From the NCBI GenBank assembly GCA_022592445.1, contig JABYQR010000084.1:1-64000 (forward strand): a DNA stretch of 64,000 nucleotides, given 5' to 3'. The stretch is from Cytidiella melzeri (taxonomy: Eukaryota > Basidiomycota > Agaricomycetes > Polyporales > Irpicaceae). The position numbers were made by a program, and so were the translations under genes. A model generated the notes under the pieces. That model worked only from the letters and a program-made list of their open reading frames with translations. It was not told where the DNA came from and did not search any database. This document shows positions 11,028-22,152 of the stretch, in pieces; the first letter of the stretch is position 1; each line of letters starts with the position of its first letter.

Positions 11028-12850
11028 TCAGTCTAAATTCAGACTCTTATCCAACTCTGCAAAACCCTCGAAAAAGGACGAGAACAAGTTGATGGCGTGT
11101 TGTGCGTCCTCGGAGCCAGCTTGCTCACGGATGGAATGCATGGAAAGAATAGCGCAGCCAACGTCGACAGTACGAATTCCCAGCTTCGAGAGCATAGGAC
11201 CAACTGTCGAACCACATGGCCTACAAACCATATCAGCATGCATGCCCACGGGTGGACGGAGTTGTGAACGTACATATCATTGCGAGCTTCAAATTCTTGC
11301 ACTTTACCTCCTCTCTTCTCGATCAACTTCTTCACGATGAAACTACCAACTGCATCGCTTGCGTACTTCTGGCTTGTGTTGGTCTTAATCACCACGCCGC
11401 CATTCATCCTGGGAGCGTGGTTTTCCTCGTGCCTAGACGGGTAGTTCGGGTGAATGGCGTGTCCTACGTCGCTGCTGATCAAGAACGAGCGCGCAATGGA
11501 TTGAGCGAGGGCCGCTGGCGTGGGTGAAAGGCGTCCAAGAAGCGTCGGGATGAGAGACGACGCAGCTCCAGAGCTAGAAACGGAACCGATCTCTTCGTGG
11601 TTGAAAAGCGCGATGACGTTGACGTTACCCTCCAGTGTGGGGAAGATTTCGGACGAAGATACCTCTGCGAGAGCTTCCACCGCCGCAAACCTAAGAGCGT
11701 GAAGTTAAGAAATTGCACGCGAACAGTAACGTTGAGGACTGACGAGGAGAATTGATTGTCCAGGCGTGGACTGAAGACGAACTCATTCTTCAATCCCGCA
11801 AAACTGGCTGGCTGAACGTCGTACAGTTGACTGTTGAAAAACCTCGGTAAATAGGTCAATTTGTCGATAATAGACGCATACAGTTCAAAATCATGGATCT
11901 CTTCCGCGGCTACGGAAAGCTCCTCTGCGAGGAGAGCAAGCAGTGCGGGATGATGGTTTTCCTGGATGCTTGTCACACTGGTAGCCTTCTTCTCCGCGGA
12001 ATCGTTAGTTTTGTTCAGTTCTGTCTCTACAAGACCAGCGATGGGCACAAATTCTGTCTCCTTGTTGAACTGGAAGTTGTCATTGACGGAGCGATCCACT
12101 GGTGACAATGGTCGTGTGAGAACACCATGTTGTACCGTACGACATGAAACTCACAATGAATGGCAAGCGTAGGAATGCGGAGGAGTGGCCTGTCGATCTT
12201 GACCAGTTTTGAGATGTATCCACCATCCTTGTTCTCCAGTACCACACGCCCAGCTAATGACAAGTCGCGATCGAACCACGAGTGCCAGATTCCTCCGCCG
12301 TAAGTTTCGACGCCAACTTGAAGGTATCCGTACTTTGTCTTTTTCGAGACCGGTCGCACCTGAAAGTAATATTGTTAAAATGAGCTACTTAGCCAGCCGC
12401 TTCTCGGTGCATGCGATGTCCAGGTGCCGTACCCTCAAATTCGGACTGTCGATATGTGTAGCGATGATTGATAAACCCGCGCCGGCCTTCCAATTCTGTG
12501 GCAAGGCGAATGCAAGGATTGCCGCTTGGTTCCTGCAGGTTCATGCCACACAGATCAGCATTGAAAGCACAGCGACCGTGGAGGTACACCACTCACCTGG
12601 TGAAATAGTACTTTCCTCCTGGCCTCAGGTCGTCCTCCCACTGATCGGTCTCCTTGATCTGCAAAATCAGCGGCCACAAAGCTCAACGCTCGTGCTCATA
12701 TTCTCAAAACACCGACTGAAGCACCTTGCGAAATCCGGCTTTCTCGAGGCGCAACGCTGCAGTGCGAACAGCATGGAAGGGAGTCGGTGAGGCATTGATA
12801 AAGCTGATGAGCCTCGACGCTGCTTCGGGGCCAACTTGTGGTAGCATCAT
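11028..12850 (-). CDS. DNPEP: aspartyl aminopeptidase, M18 family
   Basis: Cytosolic/vacuolar zinc aminopeptidase removing N-terminal Asp/Glu. Eight exons (12850-12725, 12658-12597, 12532-12433, 12359-12155, 12098-11882, 11830-11744, 11690-11274, 11220-11028) give 468 residues. M18 metal-site segments are visible: [61 protein letters not shown] and the C-terminal His in [11 protein letters not shown]. The start is chosen at the first of two tandem ATGs, giving [20 protein letters not shown], the normal M18 start. Divergent from UTP12 with about 180 bases between starts. The yeast counterpart is Ape4. Confident. Confidence 0.95.
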
Positions 12851-13030
12851 TGTCTGCTAACACGACGGTGTGCGAACATGCGCAACACTCACTGCACGCT
12901 AATGGTCATGGTGGCGTAAGTACTCACGCTCAGGCTACAGGATGGGCCGTGGGAACATATTGATCACCAGAAAATTCAGAGAGAGCGTTTCTGATTGGCT
13001 GCTCTACCCACTTCACCTTACCCCTCTGCA
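12851..13030. promoter_or_regulatory. short divergent promoter, aminopeptidase / UTP12
   Basis: Only 180 bases separate the two divergent start codons, so both promoters must lie here or overlap the 5' exons. No clear TATA box; the sequence is mixed composition. Confidence 0.4.
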
Positions 13031-16000
13031 ATGGTGCAGACCTACCTCAAACACGGTCCAACGGAGGTACGTTGCTTACAATATATGCAGCTACATGTTC
13101 CTCATTTGTTGTAGGCATTTGGTCTCGTAGCAAGCGCATCGTCAAACTCCTACTACGATGGCAAATTCGCATACGTGCCTGCGCTGGAAGATGTTTTGGT
13201 TTGGGATGTGAAGAAAGGGCAAATGGTTTGTGCGCTTCCCTATCAAATTCCTGGCTCGGGCTGACAATGTTTAGCTGTCAATGTGGCATGAGTCCGGTCA
13301 TAGGGCAGAGGTCACTTATATCGCTCGTTCACCGCAGAAGGATACCTTCGCGGTTGGGTACGCCGACGGCTCAGTACGACTATGGAGTGCATCGGCGAGT
13401 TCTGTCCTCGCCACTTTTAATGGCCACAAGAAGGCCATCACAGCACTTGCATTTGACGAAGCTGGGACTCGACTGGCATCTGGGTCACAAGACACAGACC
13501 TGATCCTGTGGGATGTTGTCGCGGAGGCTGGGATGTTTCGGTGAGAAATCAATGGCTACTGGTAGTTATACCTGGCTAATTTCCTGTAGCTTGAGAGGCC
13601 ACAGAGACCAGATAACAGCCATTCAATTTGTTAGCGCTGTATCCTCTGTTCCTTCTACCTCCACCAGTAGGAATCCCGGCTTCCTTCTTACCTCTGCAAA
13701 AGACACCTTACTTAAGCTATGGGACATTTCCACCCAACACTGCTTGCAAACCGTTGTTGCACACCGCTCTGAGGTCTGGTCAATGGCTGTGGATGCTGAG
13801 CAGAAGCTAATCTTCACTGGTTCTGGGGAAGGCGAGATGAAAACATGGCGGATAGATCACGAAGCAATGGCTGCAGGGTTGCATGAGAACGAAAATGGCG
13901 AGGTAAGCTGGAGAAGTCGCTCGCAAATTTCGATGCCTGACGTTCTTTCTGTAGGTTGCGAGAATGATCTATCCAATAATGACTCTACCTTTATCCTCCA
14001 AACATCGCGTCTCCCAAATTACCTTCCACCCGACCCGTCCTTACCTTGCCGTACAATCGCACGACCGTTCCGTCGAGATATTTCGAATTCGCACAGAGGA
14101 TGAGGCTCGGAAGAAACAAGCTCGGCGGATGAAGCGCGCCAAGGAGAAGAAAGAACAGGCGAAAGCGAAAGGCAAGGCAGCTGAACAAGAAGTTGCCGAA
14201 GACGATAGCGCTAACGCAGACATCACTTTACTTGATCTCTTTACGCCGTATCTCGTTGTGCGTGCTAGCGGAAAAGTCAGATCGTTTGACTTTGCAGATG
14301 CGGAGAGCTCGGCGGCAGCAGCAAAAGGAAATGCATCAATCTTCCTGGCGTTAGCGAACAATGCGTTGGAGGTGTACAGCATACCACAGCCGACAAAGTC
14401 AAAAGAGGATGCGCCTGAGGCGACTAGGTTGTTGTCACTAGATTTACCGGGCCATCGTGCGGATGTGAGGACTCTCTGTTTGAGTTCAGACGATGTCTTG
14501 CTAGCCTCTGCAGCAAATGGTACGATTGTTTGACGTGCTATTCGTCAAGTTTTAACGATGATCTCCCCAGGTTCATTGAAAATATGGAACATGAAAACGC
14601 TAGCCTGTATCCGAACCATGGAATGCGGGTACGCGATCTGCAGCACCTTCCTTCCTGGAGACAGACAGGTCGCTGTGGGGACGAAAGCTGGGGAAATACT
14701 CGTATACGACATAGCCTCCTCGTCATTGATAGACACAGTCAAAGCACATGCAGCGGCTGTGTGGTCGATGCATGTACGAGCAGACGGCGAGGCTCTCGTG
14801 AGTGGAAGCGCAGACAAGGATGTCAAGTTCTGGGAATTTGAGCAGAAGCCTGCGGACAGTGAGAACGTCAGTCTCGATTCACCCGTTCCTGCGGCATCGA
14901 AGTGCTGACAAAGGCCATCCATTGTACAGCCTCACAGCGCAAGGCTGCTCTCCTTAGTTCATGTACGTACGCTCAAGATGACGGAAGATGTGTTGTCTGT
15001 GAGGTACAGCCCCAATGGCAAACTGCTTGCCGTTGCTCTTCTAGACTCCACCGTTAAGGTATTCTATCAAGACACTCTCAAGTTCTTTTTGTCTCTCTAC
15101 GGCCACAAAGTCAGAATCTTCCTCTCAGTCATATGAAAACTTCGCTCATTCACCTTGTGACTTGCAGCTCCCCGTCCTCTCTATGGATATATCGCCCGAC
15201 TCAAAGCTCATCGTTACCTGCTCATTCGACAAAAACGTCAAAATCTGGGGTCTCGACTTTGGAGACTGCCACAAGTCGATCTTCGCACACGACGAGAGTG
15301 TCATGCAAGTTGCCTTCGAGCAGAGCGACGCCCGCGACGGGATCGCCTCTGGAGCAAAGCAGACGCATTACTTTTGGACAGTCGGCAAGGACAAGATGTT
15401 GAAGTATTGGGATGGGGACAAGTTCGAGTTGATACAAAAGCTGGACGGGCACCACGGCGAGGTGTGGGCTCTCGCTGTGAGCCACCATGGCAAGTTTGTC
15501 GTAACTGGTAGCCACGACAAATCGATCAGAGTATGGGAGAAGCTCGATGAACCAGTACGTTCATTTTGATGATTATCATTCACAAGATGACTAAATACTG
15601 TTACCTATTCGTAGCTGTTCCTTGAAGAAGAGCGCGAACGCGAGATGGAGATGCTCTATGAGACAGGTATCGCTGACACTCTCAATCGTGAAGACGCCCC
15701 AATCGGTAGTGGCGCACCCGACGCGGATGGAGTGCCCAACAACACACCAGCAGAGGTTACCGCTGTCAGCAAGCAGACCACGGAGACTTTGATGGCGGGT
15801 GAAAAGATCATAGAGGCACTGGAGTTAGCTGACAACGAGCTAGCCACGCTTCGCGAGTATGAAGAGGAGAAGACCAACGGTGGACTGTCCAAGCAAATAG
15901 CGCCTCCGCCGAGGAATCAGGTCCTCGCGGCATACGACCTAAGTCCGGAAGAGTATGTCTTGCAAGTGGTACAGAGGATATCAGGTACAGCTCTTTACGA

Positions 16001-16421
16001 TGCGTTGTTGGTACTTCCCTTCGGCAAGGTTGTCAGTTTGATGCACTACCTGAATTATTGGGCACAGAGAGTGAGTTGCGCGATTTACTCTCATGGAATC
16101 AGGCACCGAAGAATAAAATAGGAATGGAACCTCATCCTGACATCTCGCATCATCTTTTTCTTGCTCAAGACTCATCACCACCAAATCGTCGCAAATCGGG
16201 TGATGAGAACAGCGCTCATTCCGCTTCGGAAGCACCTGCGCGAGGGTTTGCGCAAGCAGAAAGACACTCTCAGCTACAACCTAGCCGCTCTGAAGTATAT
16301 CAAGAGACAGAGTGATGCGCAACTCACGGCAGAGTTCTATGAGGAGAAGATGGATGAGGAGAAGGTACGCGAACACATCGCAGACGGTAAGAAAAGGAAA
16401 AGGGTCAACATCAAGGCATGA
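13031..16421 (+). CDS. UTP12: DIP2/UTP12 (WDR3) U3 snoRNP WD-repeat protein
   Basis: Large WD40 protein of the UTP-B subcomplex of the small-subunit processome. Ten exons (13031-13066, 13115-13225, 13275-13540, 13590-13902, 13955-14519, 14571-14866, 14930-15109, 15168-15554, 15615-16070, 16122-16421) give 969 residues. Two tandem beta-propellers are evident from repeated GH..(V/I)..(L/I).F...G..LASGS.D..(I/V).W units, for example [18 protein letters not shown] and [19 protein letters not shown]. The C-terminal Dip2/Utp12 domain has [19 protein letters not shown], then [22 protein letters not shown], and ends basic ([10 protein letters not shown]). A charged Lys/Glu-rich insert follows [16 protein letters not shown]. 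Start [17 protein letters not shown] is the conserved start. Confidence 0.95.
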
Positions 16422-16680
16422 TGTAGCCGCATTGTAGTTAGCGACATTTATTGCATTGGCTACATATGTAGTATAGTATGACACAATATCTAGAGAGTAC
16501 ATGGCGAATGTCTGTTAATCGTCCGAATGATACAGAGGGCCGTGAGTCTATACAAGGTCGTGGGCGAAACGGCGGGAGTTGCTACCTGAGCGACTGGACG
16601 AGGTTAGGTCCCATATTTCAATCGTCCTGCGAGGTATGGCGTATCGCTATGCCATGGTGTAGTTCCGGTAGTCATCGCCT

Positions 16681-17715
16681 TCAAACTTTCGGACCCCAAA
16701 GATTTTCTAGCCTGAAGTCGAGGATGAGCATATGTCGAGTCTTCGAGTATAGATGAATGCGTTACGAACCATCCATCTGCTGGATCAGTTGCTTGGCGCA
16801 TTTTCACTGTCAAGAGCCCCTGGTCCAAATCTGCGAGTTCCTTGAAGGCTGCCTGGGTAAGATCGACATGTTTCGAGCCTTTGGCACATCCGGCGCACGA
16901 ATCGACCACGCGCACGAAGACGCACTTCGAAGAAGTGCTACAAACTGCAAACGAGTATGTGAGTAAACTTTCGAAGGATGAAGGAGCCCACGGACGTTCA
17001 AGGAATTTGAAACACTTCGGTTTCGTCGTCCAGCCTTCTAGCGTCAGGGCTGCAGCGAAGGAATTATCCTGTTCAGAGCCTCAGAAACGTCCAAAAGCGA
17101 AAATGTTCCAGTTACATACTGTGGGAGCCCAGACTGAATCTGACCAACAGCTCGGATTCAGTAAATCGTGGCCAGTGTACCTAAGGAGAGTCAATGCATG
17201 CTTTTACTGGAATCTAAATCCTAATACCAAGTAATTGTGACTGGTTCAGAACTTCCAACTCCTTTAATGCTGTCAATGATCTTGCTGAGACTTGAGACAC
17301 TGTTGGTCACGCCCTTGGTATTCGGTTTCGACGAGGCTTTGGCGTTGTTCGTCGACTTGGTCTTCGTCTTGGACTTGGACTTTGAGGTAGAGTGGATTTT
17401 GGGCTTCGCATGGGCCTTTGATTTTGTCGGGGCTCTTTTAGCTAGTTCCTCTGGTTCCTTGGCTGCTTGTGCTCCCTCTAGCTCGAACGGGTTATCTCGA
17501 CGGTACTTATAGGCAAGGTTAGACACGTTGACAGTTTGCCAACCGTCCCTGGGGTCGAATTGATAGTGGTCGCCTAGAGAATGCGCATGGGCGTAACGTG
17601 CCTCTAGCATTTGGTGTTGGGAGCGCAAGTCTGCAGCTGTTGCCAAAGATGGAGCGAGAACCAGAAGAGACACTAGGACTAGGAGGGTAGCCGAGGAGAG
17701 CTTGAAGGGAGACAT
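16681..17715 (-). CDS. secreted double-psi beta-barrel (barwin/RlpA-like) protein
   Basis: Extracellular expansin/barwin-like protein of unknown target, probably cell-wall related. Exons 17715-17228, 17180-17120, 17068-16996, 16944-16770, 16711-16681 give 275 residues. Residues 1 to about 27 form a signal peptide (LLVLVSLLVLAPSLATA). A middle region carries a dibasic LAKRAP site, a likely Kex2 cut, followed by a Lys/Ser/Thr-rich linker. The C-terminal domain starts VTITWYTGHDLLNPSCW and includes SFAAALTLEGW, KCVFVRVVDSCAGCAKGSKH and HVDLTQAAFKELADLD, the DPBB signature with its Asp and paired cysteines. All four introns restore family sequence. Long forward ORFs over this stretch are shadows. 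The last exon (LENLWGPKV) is the least certain. Confidence 0.85.
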
Positions 17716-18051
17716 TATACGATTAATGTAGATATAAGGTAAGGTCGGAGAGTAAAGACAGGTCGGCCTGAGAGGCGAAGGTATGAAGAGAGTCGAGTTT
17801 GGACGTTGGAGTTCAACTTCAACACCGTCACCCAAAACGGGTTCATGATTTCGATAATAGACGCTGACTGAGCGCTACGGCCCGAGCCTGCCGAACCCGA
17901 GATCGCTGACTTGCAATTGACGATTTTTGAAACTTGTTTTCGCTCAGGATGAGAATGAGTCACGACACACTGCCCGAGTCTTGCGTTCACTCAAAGGTAC
18001 CGGTCATTGAACACAATGCATTGCAAGCAACTTCCACCCCCACCGCATACC
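17716..18051. other. divergent spacer, secreted DPBB gene / CGS-like gene
   Basis: About 336 bases between divergent starts; promoters of both genes expected. No recognisable gene or RNA. Confidence 0.4.
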
Positions 18052-19801
18052 ATGGCTCAAACCAAACCAGCTCTGAGCGGGACTGACTTGATTCATGCTG
18101 ACGACCACCTCCCCAACGGACTGGAGGTTGCGCCATCGATATCGGTGACAACTAGTGTGTAGACACTCATCTTCTAACATTGTTGTTTGCTCATTAAACT
18201 CTACAGCATTCAGAAACCAAACACCCTGGCAAGAAGGGTTCGGGTTAGACGACATCAATCCGCAAAATCCTACCAGACATGTTTACTCACGCTATACGCA
18301 GCCTTCGAACACGAGAGCAGAGCATGTTCTCAGTAAAATCAACGTCAGTGCAACATGCCAATCGCATCTCGGACGGACTTACAATGATTGCTTCCAGAAA
18401 GGTCATGCGCTTACATATGCCTCTGGTCTCGCAGCGTCATATGCGGCATGTACAGTTTGGTTTACAAGATTATGTCTTCTAATTCTACATAAACTATAGG
18501 CTATGGTTTACACTAAACCGACGCGTATTGCTATCACCGGAGGATATCATGGCGTCCATATGAGTTTGAATATATACAAACTCAGTCGAGAGAACGGCAT
18601 CGAGGTCATCGACATTGACGACGAATACAAAAAGGGAGACGTGTGCTGGCTGGAGACGCCTTTGAACCCCACCGGTGAAGCTAGGTGAACTGGTTTTGTT
18701 CAAATTCATCGTTCGCCGCTAATGCACGCTCCAGAAACATGCAGCATTACGCAGACAAGGTATATTGAGCTCACCATTGATTGCTATTTTTTTCATCAAA
18801 ACCCCCTTTCTCGTTAGATTCATGCAGTTGGAGGTAAACTCATCGTTGATTCCACATTTGCTCCCCCTCCGTTGCAATATCCGTTCAAGTGGGGTACAGA
18901 CATCGTTCTCCACAGCGGTACGACGGTATTCTCGCTCGTACCTTTCCAACAGTCTTTGACACAGTCCCAGGTACCAAGTACTTTGGTGGCCATTCGGACC
19001 TTCTCTGCGGTGTGCTGGTTGTTAGGACCGAAGATGAATGGAAAGCAGTGAGTGATGGCTTCATGTCGAAATAGCGAACTTCGTGACCGCCATATTGAAC
19101 CTCCTTCTTTAGCTCTGGACTCAACGTACCTATCTTGGAAGCACAATGGGCTCGTTAGAGGCGTGGCTTCTATTGCGCTCATTGCGTACGCTTCATCTTC
19201 GTGTGCCCAGACAATCGGAGAACGCGACTGAATTGGTGCAATGGCTCAATCAGGCCGCTGGGGTAAGCAGTATTACGTCGCAATACGGCGACTGAATAAC
19301 CACCGCACTGACAGGGAAAGGCACACGATGGCATCCCTGCGGACGTGGTTGATCACGTTTGGCACTCAAGCTTACAAGGTAAAGATGCAAATGGGTGGGA
19401 TCCTCAAGAACAACTCGAAGGCGGATGGAATGCTACATTCGCTATTCTTGTGAGTATCCAGCTCCCCTCCCCCCGTATCCTCCCACTTAGTTGTGGTCTA
19501 GATGAAGCAGAAGGAGCACGCCACGTTACTGCCTCACCGGACTCGGTACTTCATCGTGTGTATCTCTTCTGAACATCCGCAGCAATGTTCTTACTTGTCC
19601 TATCAGCCCGCAACAAGTCTTGGTGGCGTGGAGTCCTTGATTGAACAGCGTATTGCGTCTGATTCGAACGCTCCTCCGTGCCTCGTACGATTTAGTGTCG
19701 GAGTGGAGGACGTGGAAGACCTCAAGGACGACCTGAGACAGGCCTTCCAGGCCGTCACTGACAGATCTGAGAACGAATCCGTAGCTGTCACTCCCACTTA
19801 G
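18052..19801 (+). CDS. cystathionine gamma-synthase-like PLP enzyme
   Basis: Cys/Met-metabolism PLP-dependent transsulfuration enzyme. Eleven exons (18052-18154, 18207-18343, 18398-18445, 18500-18684, 18735-18759, 18818-18917, 18971-19047, 19113-19262, 19315-19449, 19502-19555, 19607-19801) give 402 residues. Landmarks: [13 protein letters not shown] near the N-terminus, [37 protein letters not shown], the PLP lysine in [15 protein letters not shown], and [19 protein letters not shown] with [10 protein letters not shown]. The C-terminal [14 protein letters not shown] is the classic family end. The third intron (18446-18499) must use a GC donor (GCATGT) to keep SYAAMVYTKP in frame. Synthase versus lyase cannot be decided; the family also holds cystathionine gamma-lyase. 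Confidence 0.88.
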
Positions 19802-20283
19802 GAGCCACAATAGAGATAGTCAAGTAAGTCTGTTGCACGCTGTGTCAGGTTATGACGAGAATTTGACAAAATACCGTTACATCGTGTAGGGTCTTCGATC
19901 GTCTAAGCGGCGTTTGTCCACCAAGATAATGACCGTGCCTACCTCATGTCCCGGGCAGAAAACACGCTGCATGTAGATTTGTTGCACTCTCACGAATCCA
20001 AGAAAGTTATAGAGAGTCGAGTCATATTGATCGCCCAAACCGTTTCGCGCACATCCGTTTCCTAATGCGGAATCTGAACGTTTCAGCGCCCATTTAAATA
20101 CTACCAGACACCGTACCTATATATTCTCGCCACCTACCCTCACGCTTCCACATTCCCTCTCTCGCAGTCCATCTGTTACACGACAACCTCTCACCTGTCG
20201 TGCATACTACCTTATATTATTGGCAGTCAGCCCAGCAAGTCGCTTCGCCACGGCGTTCCACAGAGCCCTCAGGCTCCCAGAAG
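19802..20283. other. spacer between CGS-like and SR genes
   Basis: Holds the 3' flank of the CGS-like gene and the promoter/5'UTR of the SR gene. A TATA-like CTATATATTC lies near 20117-20127. No gene seen. Confidence 0.4.
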
Positions 20284-21796
20284 ATGACTAGCGTGTATTT
20301 GGGTGGTAAGCGGGTTCTTCCAACGAGTACGCCATATATTAACAAGTATTTAGGTGTTCCTGCGGGCATATCTGAAAGAGAGCTGCGCGGTGTGAGTTTG
20401 AGTCGCTTTCGTGCTTACTGTACCTTGACCTGCATCCTGTCCAGCACCTCGAGATTTACGGACGCGTCAATGCGCTCAGTATGCAGAAAGGTGCCGTTGT
20501 GGACGCGTTTCTAGGTTCCATCACTCCTTTACTCATTCGAGCATGTCCCTGCTATACACCTGCAGGTTACGCCTTCGTTGAGTACGACTCTGAAGTGGTA
20601 AGCGGCTCTTGGCATTGCATATATGCGCTCTTACTGATGTATTCCGCCTTCTAGGATGCGAAGGTGATCGCCTCTCTCCCACGAGATACCAATAAAAGCA
20701 TCTCACATCATTTAGGACGTTGTAGCAAATTTTGCAAATAAGCCACTCATGGGTTACGGTATGCTCGTCGAGCTATTTCTCACTTGTCTTGGCGATAGAC
20801 ATTGCATCACCAGATATCAAAGTACAACTCGCTAAGAAACCTCGCCGCCAAACCATCCCAGCCTCAACCCCTAGCCCCGAGGCAGACCAGTGAGATCATC
20901 TGCATTTTGTCCCAACTAATAGCCCTCACCATATATCTACCACCCAGTAATTCGGGGAGGTCAGAAAATTCCCGCGTGAGGTACCCAGTAGTGATCTATA
21001 ACCTCGACCCTCGGACCTGCTGGCAGGTCTGTCGTGCTGAGGCAGAACACTTAATGCACATGACTGAGAAGCCCTCTTTCACAGGAATTGAAGGACTTCG
21101 GACGACTTGCTGGTGGCGAAGTAGTGTTTTGTAATATAGACCAGAAGGATCGGACTCGCGGGTGAGTGATCATTCCGCTTCTATTTACTTTCCTAGTGAC
21201 AACCAGTCTGTAGCTATGTCGAATTTCACACCCAAGAGGACGCTGATAGGCTGGTTTTGGAAGGAGAGGGCAAAGAGCTACTAGGACGTCGAGTTTCCCT
21301 TTCTCCCCGTGGTCGTCAAATACTTAGGCCGGAGCACGGCCCGCGTTCTCGATCTCCCACATCAAGGCTTAAACGACGGTATTCGTCGACCTCAGGCTCG
21401 ATATACTCCTTCCGTGGACGTTCTCGATCTCGATCCCGCTCCCCTATACCGCCCCGCCGTCATGGCTTTGATTATGCTCCTCGCAGCCCGCGTCGCTCAG
21501 CTATGCTTCTCCCTTCCACCAGCCGCTACGACGACGAACAACAGTACCGTAATAGCGACCGGTGCGACTATCCTCAGGCTCGTGAATCATACTATCGATC
21601 TCCACCACGTGTACTTGAGCGTGAGCACCCAGGACAGGACCTTGTCGCGAGAGCTGGAGGTGCAAGGCTCGACGCACACTATTCTCTACCGGACGCCTAT
21701 ATCGATGTATGTGATGAACGGCGTACACATATGGACAGGATGGAGGCGCAGTGGATGCAATATAATGGTGCACTTCCCGGCGACCCATTCTATTAG
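20284..21796 (+). CDS. SR-type splicing/mRNP protein with two RRMs
   Basis: RNA-binding SR-like protein acting in pre-mRNA splicing or mRNP packaging. Ten exons (20284-20305, 20354-20391, 20445-20490, 20566-20597, 20655-20663, 20716-20758, 20799-20889, 20948-21026, 21085-21161, 21214-21796) give 339 residues. RRM1 (about residues 4-90) has RNP2 VYLGGV and RNP1 KGYAFVEY. RRM2 has YPVVIYNL and TRGYVEFHTQEDA. The tail is Arg/Ser-rich (GPRSRSPTSRLKRR, GRSRSRSRSPIPPRR) and ends in a less charged Tyr/Asp-rich stretch. One exon is only 9 nt (20655-20663, Asp-Ala-Lys). Closest in layout to two-RRM SR proteins; exact orthologue not assigned. Another frame of the last exon is also open, expected for RS-coding DNA. 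Confidence 0.85.
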
Positions 21797-22152
21797 GCGC
21801 AGGCGCGATGAATTACTGTCCTGATTGCAACCCTCAAGCAAAATAGATTCTTTCCTTTTCCACGCAAATTTGTTCCCTTCCATTGCATGCCAATCTTCGC
21901 TCTCCCCATCCTACTGTATTTACTAGCCCCGGAACACGCTTTCTCTCGCTCTTCTCTGCCCATCGTCCCTTTCTGATAATTCCGCATAGCTCGTCATGTA
22001 TCATTACCAGTGGATTAGATTTTCACTATAATCATCGGATCGTAGCACAGTCGCAGTATATTATACGGTTTCATCAGACAATTAAATTACTCAGTCAAGC
22101 ATCCGTTTACCATTGCACCAATGAGGACTTGACTGCAACCTGTAGTGATTCC
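21797..22152. other. convergent spacer
   Basis: Region between the ends of the SR gene and the leftward acyltransferase gene; 3'UTRs expected. AT-richer than its flanks; no gene seen. Confidence 0.4.

Noticed and set aside
12209..12790. Forward 193-codon open frame
   Set aside because: Antisense to M18 aminopeptidase exons; shadow frame.
16842..17234. Forward open frame of 130 codons
   Set aside because: Lies antisense to exons of the secreted DPBB gene, whose motifs and splice sites are clear; no ATG start or family motif on the forward strand.
21309..21824. Second long forward frame over the SR tail
   Set aside because: Overlaps the RS-domain exon in another frame; low-complexity codon bias leaves alternative frames open.
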